Assembly (NCBI GenBank): GCA_001600875.1
Contig: BCLD01000006.1
Coordinates: 958,711 to 1,022,710, forward strand
Direction of reading: 5' to 3'
From: Solicoccozyma terricola
Taxonomy: Eukaryota > Basidiomycota > Tremellomycetes > Filobasidiales > Piskurozymaceae
Length of the DNA: 64,000 nt
Positions 47,297-58,551 of the stretch are shown here, one piece after another. A program made the position numbers and the translations under genes. Under the pieces are notes generated by a model. The model worked only from the letters and a program-made list of their open reading frames with translations, made no database searches and was not told the origin of the DNA. Positions within the stretch are counted from its first letter, which is position 1, and every line of letters starts with the position of its first letter.

Positions 47297-48968
47297 TTGT
47301 CACTTCTCTCAACCCAAAAAAAATTCAGCAGTTACCACCCGAATTTCCTGCACCAAAACCAAAATTTGTTGAGTCGTATCGAATTCAACATCTTCCTATA
47401 TCAGTCTGGGATCCTCTCGCTCGAAAAAACGGTACTTGTCAATGAGTTGAAGGCACAGAGGGAAGGAAGCGCGAATGGTTCAGCTCATGTGAATGGTTCA
47501 GCTCGGGAGCTTCTGGCGGGACTTGCTACCTTCGGCATTACCATCAATGTTGGACATCACCAAGTGGATGCTGAAAAGTTCCAAGCTGCTTTTGGTTGCT
47601 CCTATGCCAGTGCAAAGAAACAACTGAAAAACAACTTCAGTGCAAAGAATCTGAAGAGAGGTTTTGCTCCACTTGAGCTGGTCGACGCAATGGTGTGGGA
47701 AATGTTGCGAATATTGCCAAAGCAGCATCCTTCATGGATTATGCATCCCAGTTTTACTTGTGCGGTACCTGATTTGGCTATCATTGAAGAATCTTTGGCG
47801 AAAGGGAAGGCAACACAGGAACTTCGGGATTGGTTCTCTAGTCCTGTCACAGCTGGGAGGCAAACAAGGCCACCTGCAGTATGGGGTGAGAAAGCAGGAG
47901 CAGATCGCAGGGAGGATGTTTTAGAGAGGCATGGTGCTCAGGTTTCTGTGATGATCAGAGGTCTTGTGGCAGACCCAGAGTTTGCTACGGTGGGTTTCTT
48001 CTTGAAGTCATCTTGAGGTGACATCTTCTTCTCAAGAGAGGCAGTAGAGGCAGCCCTGCCTGGTATTTCATATTTTCATTCATGGTGAGTCTTGAGTCAA
48101 CATCGTTTATGTATTTTGACTCTTGCTGAAATAATTCCAAAAACATCCCAGGTTACCTCGAATCGAAGGACCTTGCATTCGGGACTATGTCATCAAGGAG
48201 GCTACGAAGGTCCTTCACACTCGGGCAAAGCTGGGCCAGTGAGTTTTTTTTGTTTCTTTTTTAACTACCGAATTGATCTGATGAAAGTGCCTTGGCCTGT
48301 CCAGATTGCCCTGTGTGGACTTTGCCTTTGTCTCAGACACCTGGTCAGCCGCATCGGTGACAGCCTCAATTAAGATTGCCAGGTTATTTGCCTATGATGC
48401 AGAGGCTCATGGCCACCATGAGATGAGTGCCCGGTCTGCTTTTCTGGAAGACGAGGACTACCAACTTTTCGAGAATGATGCGGAAACGGCCCCAGCACAT
48501 CCAATTGTGGACAAACTTCGAAAGGTCCACAGTCATGTCCACAGGGGGTTGCAGCCTCTACTGCATGATCTGCCAGCCCAACTGTTCGACATTACTTCTG
48601 GGAATCCTGTCACAACAGATGGCTACATCTCCCACCTCGCTGTGAGGGATGATAATGACGGGTGGTTCGACAAGCGAATGGCGATGGATGGCCGTCTGTG
48701 CAAAGCACAGGCTGTTGATTGGACCACCCCAGTTCCTGAACGGTGCTCGATGTCATTCACCGAGGCATGTGCTGATGACAATATCTTTGCTGTTCTCAAG
48801 CAGCTTGAGGACGAACTCGTGGGGGTGCTGGATCTCTCTGAGCCTTTGGACGAACTGTCTCCTCGAGGCCGACTAACAATCATGGTCAGATCTCTCCTTT
48901 TGGTGGTCCAGGAGGGAGCTTCGATGATCGACATCTCGGATCCAATTCTGCTTTCGAGATTTGGCTAA
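47297..48968 (+). pseudogene. unidentified island protein, large fragment
   Basis: A long coding stretch with good codon coherence but no recognised domain. Exon blocks: LAGLATFGITINVGHHQVDA, FGCSYASAKKQLKNNFSAKN, VWEMLRILPKQHPSWIMHP, VSVMIRGLVADPEFATVGFF, then an in-frame TGA (near 48014) and EAVEAALPGISYFHSW. After an intron, LPRIEGPCIRDYVIKEATK follows, and after another, LPCVDFAFVSDTWSAASVTA, HPIVDKLRKVHSHVHRGL, VTTDGYISHLAVRDDNDGW and LKQLEDELVGVLDLSEPLDE. The 5' end is lost at the LTR at 46642-47288; it may be the 3' part of the gene starting at 45322. It is not a reverse transcriptase, integrase or classic transposase that I can recognise. Confidence 0.45.
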
Positions 48969-49402
48969 ATTGAAGTCACCTCAATCAATGGGAGCCTGCC
49001 CAGTCCCAGGCATTCAATCGGGACTCTATGTATTCGTGCCTGATCAAGGTGGGGATACTGGCCAGATTGGCCCTCGTGGAAGGCTTAGATCCGGTTGTTG
49101 TCAGAACTCTCGTAGGGGTGTTGGTTGGGTGTGTTCTTTTTACCAGTGATTTTGGGTCTTTCGTCCCTTCCTCCACCTTTCATTCCGCAATGATCACCCT
49201 CATCCCCAGCCATCTAGGAATGACGTTCTTCACCAATCTACCAGGTTTGCTACCTGCTGGTGTTTCCATCCTCTTTCACAAGATGGCTCGATGAGGGGAG
49301 GGGGTGAACAACAAGCAGGCTTTGATCCTGGATGAGATGTGTGGGGCTTGCGATGGTGCATTGCTGGGAGCCATCGTGAGTTTGGATTCCAGGCTACATG
49401 AG

Positions 49403-50330
49403 CAGGCTACATGAGCTTACCACACTTTTACTCCTCTACAGTGTGGATCAAGAATGGTTGTCGTTCGAGGTGGAGCTCAGGAGAACCATGATCAAAGCTT
49501 GGCCTGGCTTCAAGGCATCCTTCACCACGACATCACCCTCTTTGGTGGCATCGCCAATCATAGAAATCCTTCAGCTACAAGCAAATGCAAGCGGTGCTCT
49601 GGGGCTCTTTTCTTGCCAGATCCGAAGGTACAGCGCTTGTTCTTTGACACACCCTTGCAGAGCCGGCTTTCAGTATCGTGCAATGCTGCTAGAGGTATCA
49701 ACAGGGTTTTCTGGGGTGGGACATTACTGGATGATAGTCAAGCATACACCTGCTTGGTTTGGCTGTTGAATGCAGAATATCGTGAGTTGGTTTATCAGGA
49801 ATTGTTCGATACCCTCGTAGCTGATGGTGTGGTGTGGGAATGCTGTTAGATCCCAATCTTATCCCAGTTTTCTACTCCTTCACGTCAATCAATCATCAGG
49901 GGTGCAAGAACGAAAGGGGCAAAACCATCGATGCTCAAAATGCCGCTCACGAGGAGGGATCTCTCTGATGCAGGAGTGGTGTTACGGTATTGGTGGTGAT
50001 ATTGGGCTAAGGTGCAACTTAAAAGGTGTATCCACCTCCACTCAGGGTGTTCGGGTGACTTCTCTCTGTAAAATGACATTCATGCTCGAGTAGTTCCCAA
50101 AGTTCCACAGATCCCCCTCGAGGATTGTTTCGCTGTGACAGAAATGTTGCCTTTCGAGGCAAAATATTTTTATCTACTAGTCTCGTAGATATTCTTCAAG
50201 TTTCTTTTTCCCTCGCAGCGGCCATGAGTGATGTCAGAGACATGCCGTGGAGATTCTTGTGCATCAGAATGTGCCCCTCCCCTCTGGTCATCCCTGCGAT
50301 ACACGTAGCCAACTCAGGTAAGCTTTTGAA
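49403..50330 (+). pseudogene. unidentified island coding remnants
   Basis: Blocks in the same direction as the preceding fragment. They include WLQGILHHDITLFGGIANH, SATSKCKRCSGALFLP (a Cys pair), GINRVFWGGTLLDDSQAY and NAEYRELVYQELFDTLVADG (49454-49840). Then VPKVPQIPLEDCFAVTEMLPF near 50100 and MSDVRDMPWRFLCIRMCPSP near 50224 appear, between plausible splice sites. Probably further exons of the same gene. No family recognised. Confidence 0.35.
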
Positions 50331-50381
50331 ATAACACAAGATCACTATTGTGTTATTCACCATCTAACCAGTTTCGCTTCC

Positions 50382-51265
50382 TGTCACGGGAATTCCTCTG
50401 ATATGAACGACGACCCCCTATCGCCACCGCTCTAAGGGTGTCGCTCGCCAACGACACGTCATCATACGCGTCGTCCAATATCAGAGTCACCCCTGACTTC
50501 AACCGTCGCCCCGTTGCTGTGTCCTTTAGGAGGGACACAACGCCAAAGGACCTCCGCTCCGCTACGGGGGCCGACGACCGTTCGATATGGATAAATGGTC
50601 GCACGCCATTCATGGACGATCTTCCGTTCCATCTCCCTGTTGCCGTCGATGGACAGCGACCTGCCGGGACCCATCTGGACCTTACGCCAGCTCGCTTCCA
50701 GTCTCCATCCTTGTAGCCGAGTATCACCGACCAAAGGGAGTTACGGCGAGACCCTACGGGACGTCTCGATCAAGACATGGATGAATGGGGATTGCTGAGG
50801 TACCTTTCGGCACCTTGGCAGATGGCCCTGACGACATAGGAGGTCCAAGAATGCTTGGGACCAAGGACGTTGCGATCCGGATTGCAAATCTGGTCGCTCG
50901 AGCGATGCTGGCTTTAGTCGGTACGGTCCGGACAGGACTGGTGAGCAGCCAGGGATCCCTGTCCATTTTAGGTACATAAGGAAGCCTTCTGTATGTCTCT
51001 TTATATTGCTCTCTTCCCTCGAGCAATATTATCAATTGTATGCCCACATAAAGCATCACACGAGCGACCTTTGCCCATAGGCATTCAAGCTAGACCTCTT
51101 ACTTCACAAGGCTGCCACACTTGCACACACGTACATGAACACTGGCCGCTGCACATCGATGTCGATGGACAGCGACATGCTATAGGACATAGCTGATCGA
51201 ACATTGGATAGAGAGTCAGGTGACTTGTCTATCTCGAACGTGGCGATCGACGTTAGATCGTTACA
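50382..51265 (-). mobile_element. group A solo LTR, TSD CTTCC
   Basis: 884 bp from TGTCACGGGAATTCC to GATCGTTACA (reverse orientation), flanked by CTTCC at 50377-50381 and 51266-51270. Confidence 0.95.
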
Positions 51266-51270
51266 CTTCC

Positions 51271-51974
51271 ACTGTCATAGGTGAAAGATTCATGGTTAGT
51301 GTGGGACCTTGACAGTCATCCTGCTGGGACATACTTGCAAGAATACCCGGAATCTAGGGTGCATAGGACATGGCTACATCCAGCCGTGGAACGGGAATCA
51401 GAATTAGAGGGAGTCACAGCATCAATCAGCACTTCATCACTTCCTCTTGGCTCGTCACCCAGTGGCTTGGTTGCTCAGGCAATAAAGCTCCCAATGACAT
51501 CCTTCACCATTGGACTAGGCTCCATGACCGGTGCTAAGAGAGGTCTAATCTTACTCCACAGCTGTGAAGCAGAACTGCCATGGCCCCAATGCAACCATCG
51601 ATCTCAATTATACAGTCTCATCAAACAGCCCTTAGCTGATGATATATTGCAACATGTCTTCAAGAAGCCAACAAGCAGCAGATTCTGACCATTCACTCAG
51701 ATACAGGTTGCAGCAATGTTGCACCAGACAGGACACAGTCGGGGACATTTTGCACTAATGGTGGCTTCAGTTCTCAGTGAGTGATGTCAGCTTGAAATTC
51801 AGTATTGCTTTATCGATGATTTCTTTTGTTGCGCAGTGCCCATTTTTTCGGGATATGACAACATTGCAGAGCTACTTGCGGGTCTCACATACACGACAGC
51901 AAGGTTCACAAGGCCACTGGCACAGCCATACTCGTCAATGGATGAGTTAGCTTTCGAGTCAGGCTCCAAGTCAC
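51271..51974 (+). pseudogene. unidentified island coding remnants between two LTRs
   Basis: After the group A LTR the plus-strand frame gives VKDSWLVWDLDSHPAGTYLQ, VHRTWLHPAVERESELEG, KLPMTSFTIGLGSMTGAKRG and SLIKQPLADDILQHVFKKP, to 51687. After an intron near 51775-51836, PIFSGYDNIAELLAGLTYTT follows. The frame runs into the group B LTR at 51975. Likely one gene with the neighbours on both sides. Confidence 0.35.
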
Positions 51975-52598
51975 TGTCAGGTGCCGGTCTTTCAAAGCCT
52001 GGAGGGATTGGTGGATGAAGAAAGAGACACGGCAAGTGACATGTGATCAGGCCTCTCACTGTTAGATTCAGATTGGGCCGCTGAGATGAGTGAAGTGATG
52101 AAGACGACGAGAAAGAGAGAGAGAGAGGTCGGGCCCCGATGAGATGGGAAGTGAGTCGGCAACCGCAACCGAAAGAGGTGAAGTGATGAAGGGCGAAGGG
52201 AATCGAGGTCCGAAAAGGGTAGCTAATCATAGGCCGATCGATGAAGTGGTGATGCACAGACGATGTATACTTCACAAGACTGTGGCTAATACAAGGTGAG
52301 GAAAGAAGGGAGAAGCCATCTACCGAAGGGCAGGGCTCTCTATATACAAGAACATATTTTGCTACGTGTGAGATAGCAAGAGAAAAAGGGAAAAAAGTGG
52401 AAAAGAACCAGTCCGGAGAACCGCGAGACATCCAATCGGCATCGAGGTGTTGATGGCGACCATGCAGTGGCCGTTGTGTATGCCATCAGGATCGGGGAAT
52501 CCTCATGAGTGTCTAAGTGAACCAATTTCTCAGAAAGAAGTGGTGAAAAGACATGGATGGATACAAGGAGCCCGAGTAGACATAATCGTATCCTTACA
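51975..52598 (+). mobile_element. group B LTR, no clean TSD
   Basis: 624 bp from TGTCAGGTGCCGG to CGTATCCTTACA, closely related to 40611-41216. The flanks GTCAC and CTCTC do not match, so the duplication has decayed or the LTR arose by recombination between elements. Confidence 0.88.
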
Positions 52599-53442
52599 CT
52601 CTCTTCTTCTTGTACGTCTTTGGAGGTGGCTCTTCGAGATCAAATATCCCCTTTGCTCTCCAAATCCTCGAGCATGATGTGTTTCTTCCTGTTCCAGGCT
52701 TGTAACACAGCGATTGTGGCATCGTCTACTTGAGAACATCCAATCAGCATTGGTAAGCTCGTTAATGACTTTTCCTACTGACCATTGCTATTACCATGAA
52801 CCTTCTGGACATGTTTGTTTCGTTCCCAAGTATCACAGCATAATTGCCACATCCTTTCACCGGGCAAAAGTTTTTCGGTTTGACACCACTCAGAGTCCAT
52901 ATGACTCGTGCGGTGACGACTCAAGAAAATTCCGGTACCACATCATCTGCTTCATCCCAGATACAATGACTACCACTTACACACCACCATGTGCTGCTAT
53001 TGCCATCGATGCATCAGTGGTGACACCATCCTTCTCAGGGAGATCACCCATTGCTTCCAGGTGATGAATATTGTTTGCTTTCGGTTTAATTCCAACTTTT
53101 TCTAATGATGACCTGGTCTTTCATCAGGAGATCGGGTATATAATCACCAATGACATCCGCACAAGTCCTGTCATCATCTCTGTTGATGGCAACCCATTGG
53201 TCAATGTTGCCTTCTCCCATTCTCCACGTATCATCTCCTACATGTCTGCCGCATTCTCTCGTTCACAGGCCACCATTCAGGAGGTCCCAGCAAGCTCCAA
53301 CGCTCGAATGTTTACTGATAGATATGGCATGCCACTCAAAACGTTCATGCATCCGGCAGCAATGCAGGGGATGGACATGTCAGATTTGAGGAATAAATTG
53401 GAAGGATATGGTATGCTTGTGGATACGATATGGTTGCACTGA
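52599..53442 (+). pseudogene. unidentified island coding remnants, 3' part
   Basis: Blocks HEPSGHVCFVPKYHSIIATS, FRYHIICFIPDTMTTTYTPP (to about 53060), then after an intron HQEIGYIITNDIRTSPVIIS, VAFSHSPRIISYMSAAFSRS and GMPLKTFMHPAAMQGMDMSD. The frame stops at 53440. Coherent codon use suggests a real protein end. No family recognised. Confidence 0.35.
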
Positions 53443-53611
53443 GGTTAGTCGTGATATTGATCGAAGTTACATAGTGACCCAGCTGATATTCCAATATTCG
53501 TTGTACAAAGTGATGTCAGGTATTTGGTGGCAGTCATTCTGCCGACAGAGGATCATCCGTTTAGGGGTGTGGATGCACCATATACATACATCAACATACA
53601 CCATTTCCTCC

Positions 53612-54294
53612 ATGACTACCCAATCCCAGCAGAAGGCTACAACAATGCCCAAAATCTTCCTCACTATTCAGCCGCAGGGTCGACAACTTGCTGTCGATGA
53701 TATGTTACAACCATATTTACCACAGTTAACACATCAAGCACCTCATATGTCCATGTCGAGGTCATATGTTTCCAGTCAAGGCAACCAAACCCAAATGAAT
53801 TCGCCTCTGCATGCCTATATCCCAGTGCAGATCGTTCAACCGATAGCTCCCTTGGGACCGACCCCTAACCCCAGGCTCGACCTGGACCTGGACTTGCCAA
53901 TGGACCTCAATGCGTTCCTTTCCGAACCTACATGGTCACCATGGCAGTCATCGAAATGCGACCTGCCTCATTTGGAGGGCGAGATTATTGAGCTACCTGT
54001 GAAGCATGCCAAGTCTGTCTCTTTTACGGACCAACAGGTCGATGCGCCTTCAGTCCAAGGGTTTGAGAACTGCATGGTACACTTTGTTCTCTCTATGGTC
54101 CTCAAGGTGCAAGCTGGCATGAACATATCAAGATTGACGAGGTGATTCAGGAGAAGATTGGAATGTTATACGTGGACAGTACATTTGAGGAAGGGGTTGA
54201 TCCTTGCAACACTGAGGCTGCTGCATTGCTGTCATTGGATAGAGCAGAGTATGCAAAAAGGGTGTCCATCATTGCTCAGTGGGTAGATCTGTGA
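53612..54294 (+). CDS. unidentified island protein, possibly with frameshift
   Basis: Starts MTTQSQQKATTMPKIFLTIQ. A Pro-rich segment leads to LPMDLNAFLSEPTW and EGEIIELPVKHAKSVSFTD. The frame changes near 54115 into HEHIKIDEVIQEKIGMLYVD and LSLDRAEYAKRVSIIAQW, either through a small intron or an indel. The stop is at 54292-54294. Function unknown. Confidence 0.35.
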
Positions 54295-54475
54295 AGCTGT
54301 AACATTCCACCATCACTGACAAACGCATTTTAAATAGGGGACCTTTGCGACCAGTCATCATCTCCTCACCTCCCAGTTATCCAATCCGTCGTCTATCTAT
54401 TCCACATATCCATGACCCTGCTTTCATTACCTCTTCGACCACTGCAAAAAGAACGAGTTAATTGAAAAATGGAAT

Positions 54476-54859
54476 ATGGGGAAGGTGTTGCAGCTTGGTT
54501 ATGAAGGGAGTCACCCAACAACTGGGTTGAACAACATCCACTCGAAGAAGAAGTATGGTATGGGGAAACCTAAGCCTAGTACGGGAAAAAGGAAGTCATC
54601 TGCCATCGCTGTTTCACCTGATTCAGATCAAGATATGGAGAAGGCAGGGCCGTTGGTCAAGAAACCATCGAAGAAACCGAAGCCATCCATCAAGAAACCT
54701 CAAGTGAACAAGAACACTACCGATGAAAACGACAAAGGATCGGATTTCGAAAAAGAGGCAGAAAGCAAGGATTTCAAGATCGAGGAAAAGTCGGATTTCA
54801 AGATCAATGACGAGTCGGATTTTGAGATAGAGGACGACTTTGATGGTGAATCAAGTTGA
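54476..54859 (+). CDS. basic-then-acidic low-complexity protein fragment
   Basis: A Lys/Pro/Ser-rich segment (KKPSKKPKPSIKKP) is followed by an acidic tail with repeats of the form SDFxIxx. It may be the last exon of an island gene: the frame is open upstream as CFHYLFDHCKKNELIEKW with no start of its own before 54476. Ends just before a poly-G tract. Function unknown. Confidence 0.35.
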   Translation: MGKVLQLGYEGSHPTTGLNNIHSKKKYGMGKPKPSTGKRKSSAIAVSPDSDQDMEKAGPLVKKPSKKPKPSIKKPQVNKNTTDENDKGSDFEKEAESKDFKIEEKSDFKINDESDFEIEDDFDGESS

Positions 54860-54869
54860 TGTGTCTCTT

Positions 54870-54888
54870 GGGGGGGGGGGGGGGGGGG
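54870..54888 (+). repeat. poly-G tract
   Basis: Nineteen G directly after the stop of the acidic-tail frame. Confidence 0.9.
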
Positions 54889-55042
54889 ATGGTACGCATG
54901 TAAATGACTAGATTGGATTCCGTAAATAAACATTGTATCATGAAAAATGTGAACGTAGACATATTATGACCAGTACAACTTCTTAGTCACGACAACATCC
55001 TCATTTGGGACATCATCCTCTTCTCTGTCATCCTCGTCTTCA

Positions 55043-55680
55043 TCATCCTCTTCTTTGACACCAGTGTGCTGATGCCTTGAAACTCTTGGAGGCTCTCACA
55101 TCCCTTGCTGCCGTCAAAGACCCCCTGACCCTTTCCACCACCACCACCACCTCCTCCTCCAATTCTTGATCCTTCCGAGCGTTCTCCAAAGCCACCATCT
55201 TATCCTCTTCAGTCACTTTTGTCTTCTCGACCCCATATAATTCCTTCAGGAGCCTGAACACATCCATTTCCACATTACTCAATGCCTGGGTAAGGCTCGT
55301 ATATGATGCTTTCTCCGAGTCTTGAAATGATCCTTTAGCCAGGAAGCCTTGCAGATCCCATACTCTTGGGGGGATATCACCAAACCTGAGGTATACCTGC
55401 TTGCAGAGGTCGTCCAAACTGTGATTATCTTTGAGAACGATCCTTAATCCGTCGTACAACTCCTCCACAGTTTTCTCCTTTTGGCATGGGCATGGGCATG
55501 GGCACGGTATGTTGCTCTTGGATCTGATACAGAACTCTGCAAGCAGGGAGTCTCCAGCTGTTGTCATCGTCCCTAGTTTGAGGTTGAGCATGATAAGAGC
55601 TCTATTGCATGCTAGACCCCTTGCCATCTCTCGGAAGGCATCCGAGTCACCAGCCGCAGATGGTATTGCACAGAATGCAT
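55043..55680 (-). pseudogene. unidentified gene 3' part, truncated by group A LTR fragment
   Basis: Minus-strand frame from the LTR junction at 55680: MARGLACNRALIMLNLKLG, a (PC)n run encoded by the GGGCAT repeat near 55488-55505, TVEELYDGLRIVLKDNHSLD, and a predicted coiled coil around EELEEEVV-like residues. It ends at 55043. The upstream part is missing because of the LTR. No family recognised. Confidence 0.4.
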
Positions 55681-55794
55681 CGTCACGGGAATTCCTCTGA
55701 TAGGAACAACGACCTCCTATCGCCACCACTCTGGGATATCGCTCACTAGCGACACGTCATCCTACGCATCGCCCACTATCAGACTCACCCCTTA
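55681..55794 (-). mobile_element. truncated group A LTR
   Basis: 114 bp matching the first part of the reverse-oriented group A LTR (first base T changed to C), cut off by the group C LTR that starts at 55795. Confidence 0.85.
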
Positions 55795-57098
55795 TGTCAG
55801 GTGCTGGTCTTTCTTCGTAGACTTAGCGGCTTTCGGACTCCTCGTTTCACGAGATAGGACTAAAAGGCTTAATCCGAAGAGGACTGCTATGACTGTATTC
55901 AGGAGCTCATGCAAGTTAGTTTCAGATCTATCCTTTTACTCACTAGTTGTACCGATGATCTAATGTAGTATGAGTTGGTTAGGTATCGAGCCTAAGTCGA
56001 TATATGATTAGTCAAGATAATGGGGCAAATGTAGTCTCGTGGAATGCTATGCATTAACAGGGTGAATTACCATAGAGAGAAGAGGTCCCTAAGGGCTCGC
56101 TCTTTATAGTAAAATGAAGGTAAAGAACAATGAAGAGAGATATGGTATAGTGACGATATCTCAAAGCATGAGGGGAGAGTAAGAATGTCTTAGCCACCCT
56201 AGAGCAACCTATCGATATCTAGAGAGATCCATCGGTTTCTAGAGAGATCCATTGATATCTAGAGAGATCCATCGTTTGCAATCGAGGGGAATCGATTGTA
56301 ATCGAGGAAGATCGATTGGTCCAAGAGGCATAAGAGGAGAGTGAAAGAAATAGAGTCAAGTCAAGTAAGGATTCATATCCTAATCCGGACGTAGGTGTGT
56401 AGAGTCTGAGGTCATACGAGTGATGACGCGTTGTAAGGATACGACCTTTCTCAGGCCCGAATCCTTACCATTCCGCGAATTCCCCATCACCGATCCTCCA
56501 TCCACGGTGCTCAGGGCTCTGGACATTCGGGCTCCTCTCAACGTCTGGGCATACGTCGGATGTCAGGCCCACTCTTGTCGCCGATGGATGGACGTAGCCA
56601 TAATATCACCGATGGATGGACTTCGGCATATTAACGCCATCGTCACCATGACCACCAATTGGCTGTTCGGGTGGACCCCGGATGGCAGGGCCGCTCTTCC
56701 TTTCTTTCTTTTCTCTTTCTTTCTGAGTATCTTGCCGCTACGATCATGTACATATATGGGAGCCCTGCCCTCAGGTAGACGACTTTCCCTTTTCCTCACC
56801 TTGTATCAGAGACAGTCTTACAACCTATACATCATCTGTGCATCACCTCGATCGGCCCTTGGATTAGCTCCCCTCTTCAGGCCCTCAATATGTCCGGCCA
56901 CCGACCTTTTCCCCATTCATTAGGCCCAATCCAACATCTTCATCTCTTCGTTCTGAGTGGCTGGATCTGAATCCCACAGCGAAGGCCCTATTATCCATCA
57001 CCTGCCGATCTTTTCTTCTCTCCCCAGTCATCAAGACACCCCGGAAGATCAGCACCTGACACGTGTCCAGTATCGAGTGGATTGGTGGTATCCTTACA
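55795..57098 (+). mobile_element. group C LTR with nested group B LTR
   Basis: From TGTCAGGTGCTGGTCTTTC to GGTATCCTTACA, 1304 bp including the insert at 56432-57061. It matches the copy at 46642-47288 in reverse orientation. Flanks CCTTA and GACAT do not form a duplication. Confidence 0.85.
56432..57061 (-). mobile_element. group B solo LTR nested in group C LTR
   Basis: 630 bp from TGTAAGGATACGACC to AGCACCTGACA, flanked by CGCGT and CGTGT. The empty site in the other C copy reads GATGACGTGTCCAG on this strand, so the duplicated target was CGTGT and the left copy has one later change. Confidence 0.9.
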
Positions 57099-57417
57099 GA
57101 CATGGACAGATTGAGACAAGTACAGGATATCTATCCTGAAGTTGTCAGCCCATTTGGGGCTGCTTTTATAACTTATATAACAATCAAAACTTCCCCCTTC
57201 AGCCTCATATGAGAAATTCAACGACTTTATCGAGGAACCTAAGTACATGATTGCAATAAAACTGCCCGGTGGCGAAAAACGCCGAACCGCGGTTTTGTTT
57301 CCGATGTTGATACCCCGCCGACGTCATGTATAGCAGCTATACGAGACGAGAGAACCTTCAACGACTCTTTCATCCATCCATCCATCCTCAAACCATCTCT
57401 CACCCTAACTGCGCACC
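57099..57417. other. right border of the island and OMA1 promoter
   Basis: No coding sequence is supported. The leader just upstream of the OMA1-like ATG contains CATCCATCCATC repeats near 57372. Confidence 0.5.
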
Positions 57418-58512
57418 ATGCCTACACCTCTTCGGATCCCTGCGATTCGATCGTTGTTTCGATCTCCGGGACGTATCACAACATCAACCCCAACCACACG
57501 ACTCGATTGTCCTGCATGCGCGTCTCACTTATCATCTCTTCCATCTCGTAACGGTAGTTCAAGGTTCATATCAACGAATACCAGTAGTCGAATATCACTT
57601 CGGAATCGGGGTAGCATAACGCAGCTTCAACATATTCGTTCATTCAGATCATCTCCTAAACGACAAGATGTATTCTTCGTGGCGTTCCCAGCGTTGAAAG
57701 CTGCGTTGTTGAATATAACGAGAGCTAGCTTATTGACGTTGCCTTTTATTTGGAGATGGAAGTGAGTATTGTGTTTGGGGAGGTGGGGTGTGGTGGCAAT
57801 CTTTGTTTGCGGTTCAAGAAAGCTGATTGAGGAGGTGTTGATAGATTGTGGAGAAAGTATAGGAGAATGTCGATGATTCTGGTTAATATTCCGGTGAGTT
57901 TGAATTTTGGGGGAGTTTCTTGGGAGGGGTGTGTGTATGTGATTCGAAGATGTTTCTTGTCTACTTGTCACGTTGTCAGATCTTCGCATTATGTATCGTC
58001 TTTGCATTGGGATTGGATCAAAGTCCACGGACGGAACGATGGCGGTTATTATTGATGAGCGAGAATGAGGAATTAGCATGGTCTAAGCGGAAGTGAGTTT
58101 CCTCATCTCGAACGATCAAAATCCCACCTATCCCCCAAGTAGCCGGACTAACCCCTTGCTTTATGAAACACACCTTGACCAGGATGCATGAATACCTACA
58201 ACACGATGGTCCTCTTCTCTTACCCTCCACCGATCCTCGTGTCGTTAGAGTCGCACGCGTCACTTCCCGTCTCATCACAGCTCTAGAATGCCAAGAACAA
58301 CATATGGTTCATGGAGCATCTTGGCCGCCTCGTAGGGAGAGAGGAGAATTGGGTCAAGTGATTGTAGAAAGAGAAAGATTGGGAAGACAGTATCAGCCGT
58401 CTGCGGTGGCAAAGAGTGGGTTTATGCCGTTCAGACCCGAGAGTGGGAATCCGTTGAAGGTTTTGCAGGATGGGGATTGGAATTTGTATGTGGTTGATTT
58501 CGTGAGTTTGGG

Positions 58513-58551
<39 letters not shown>

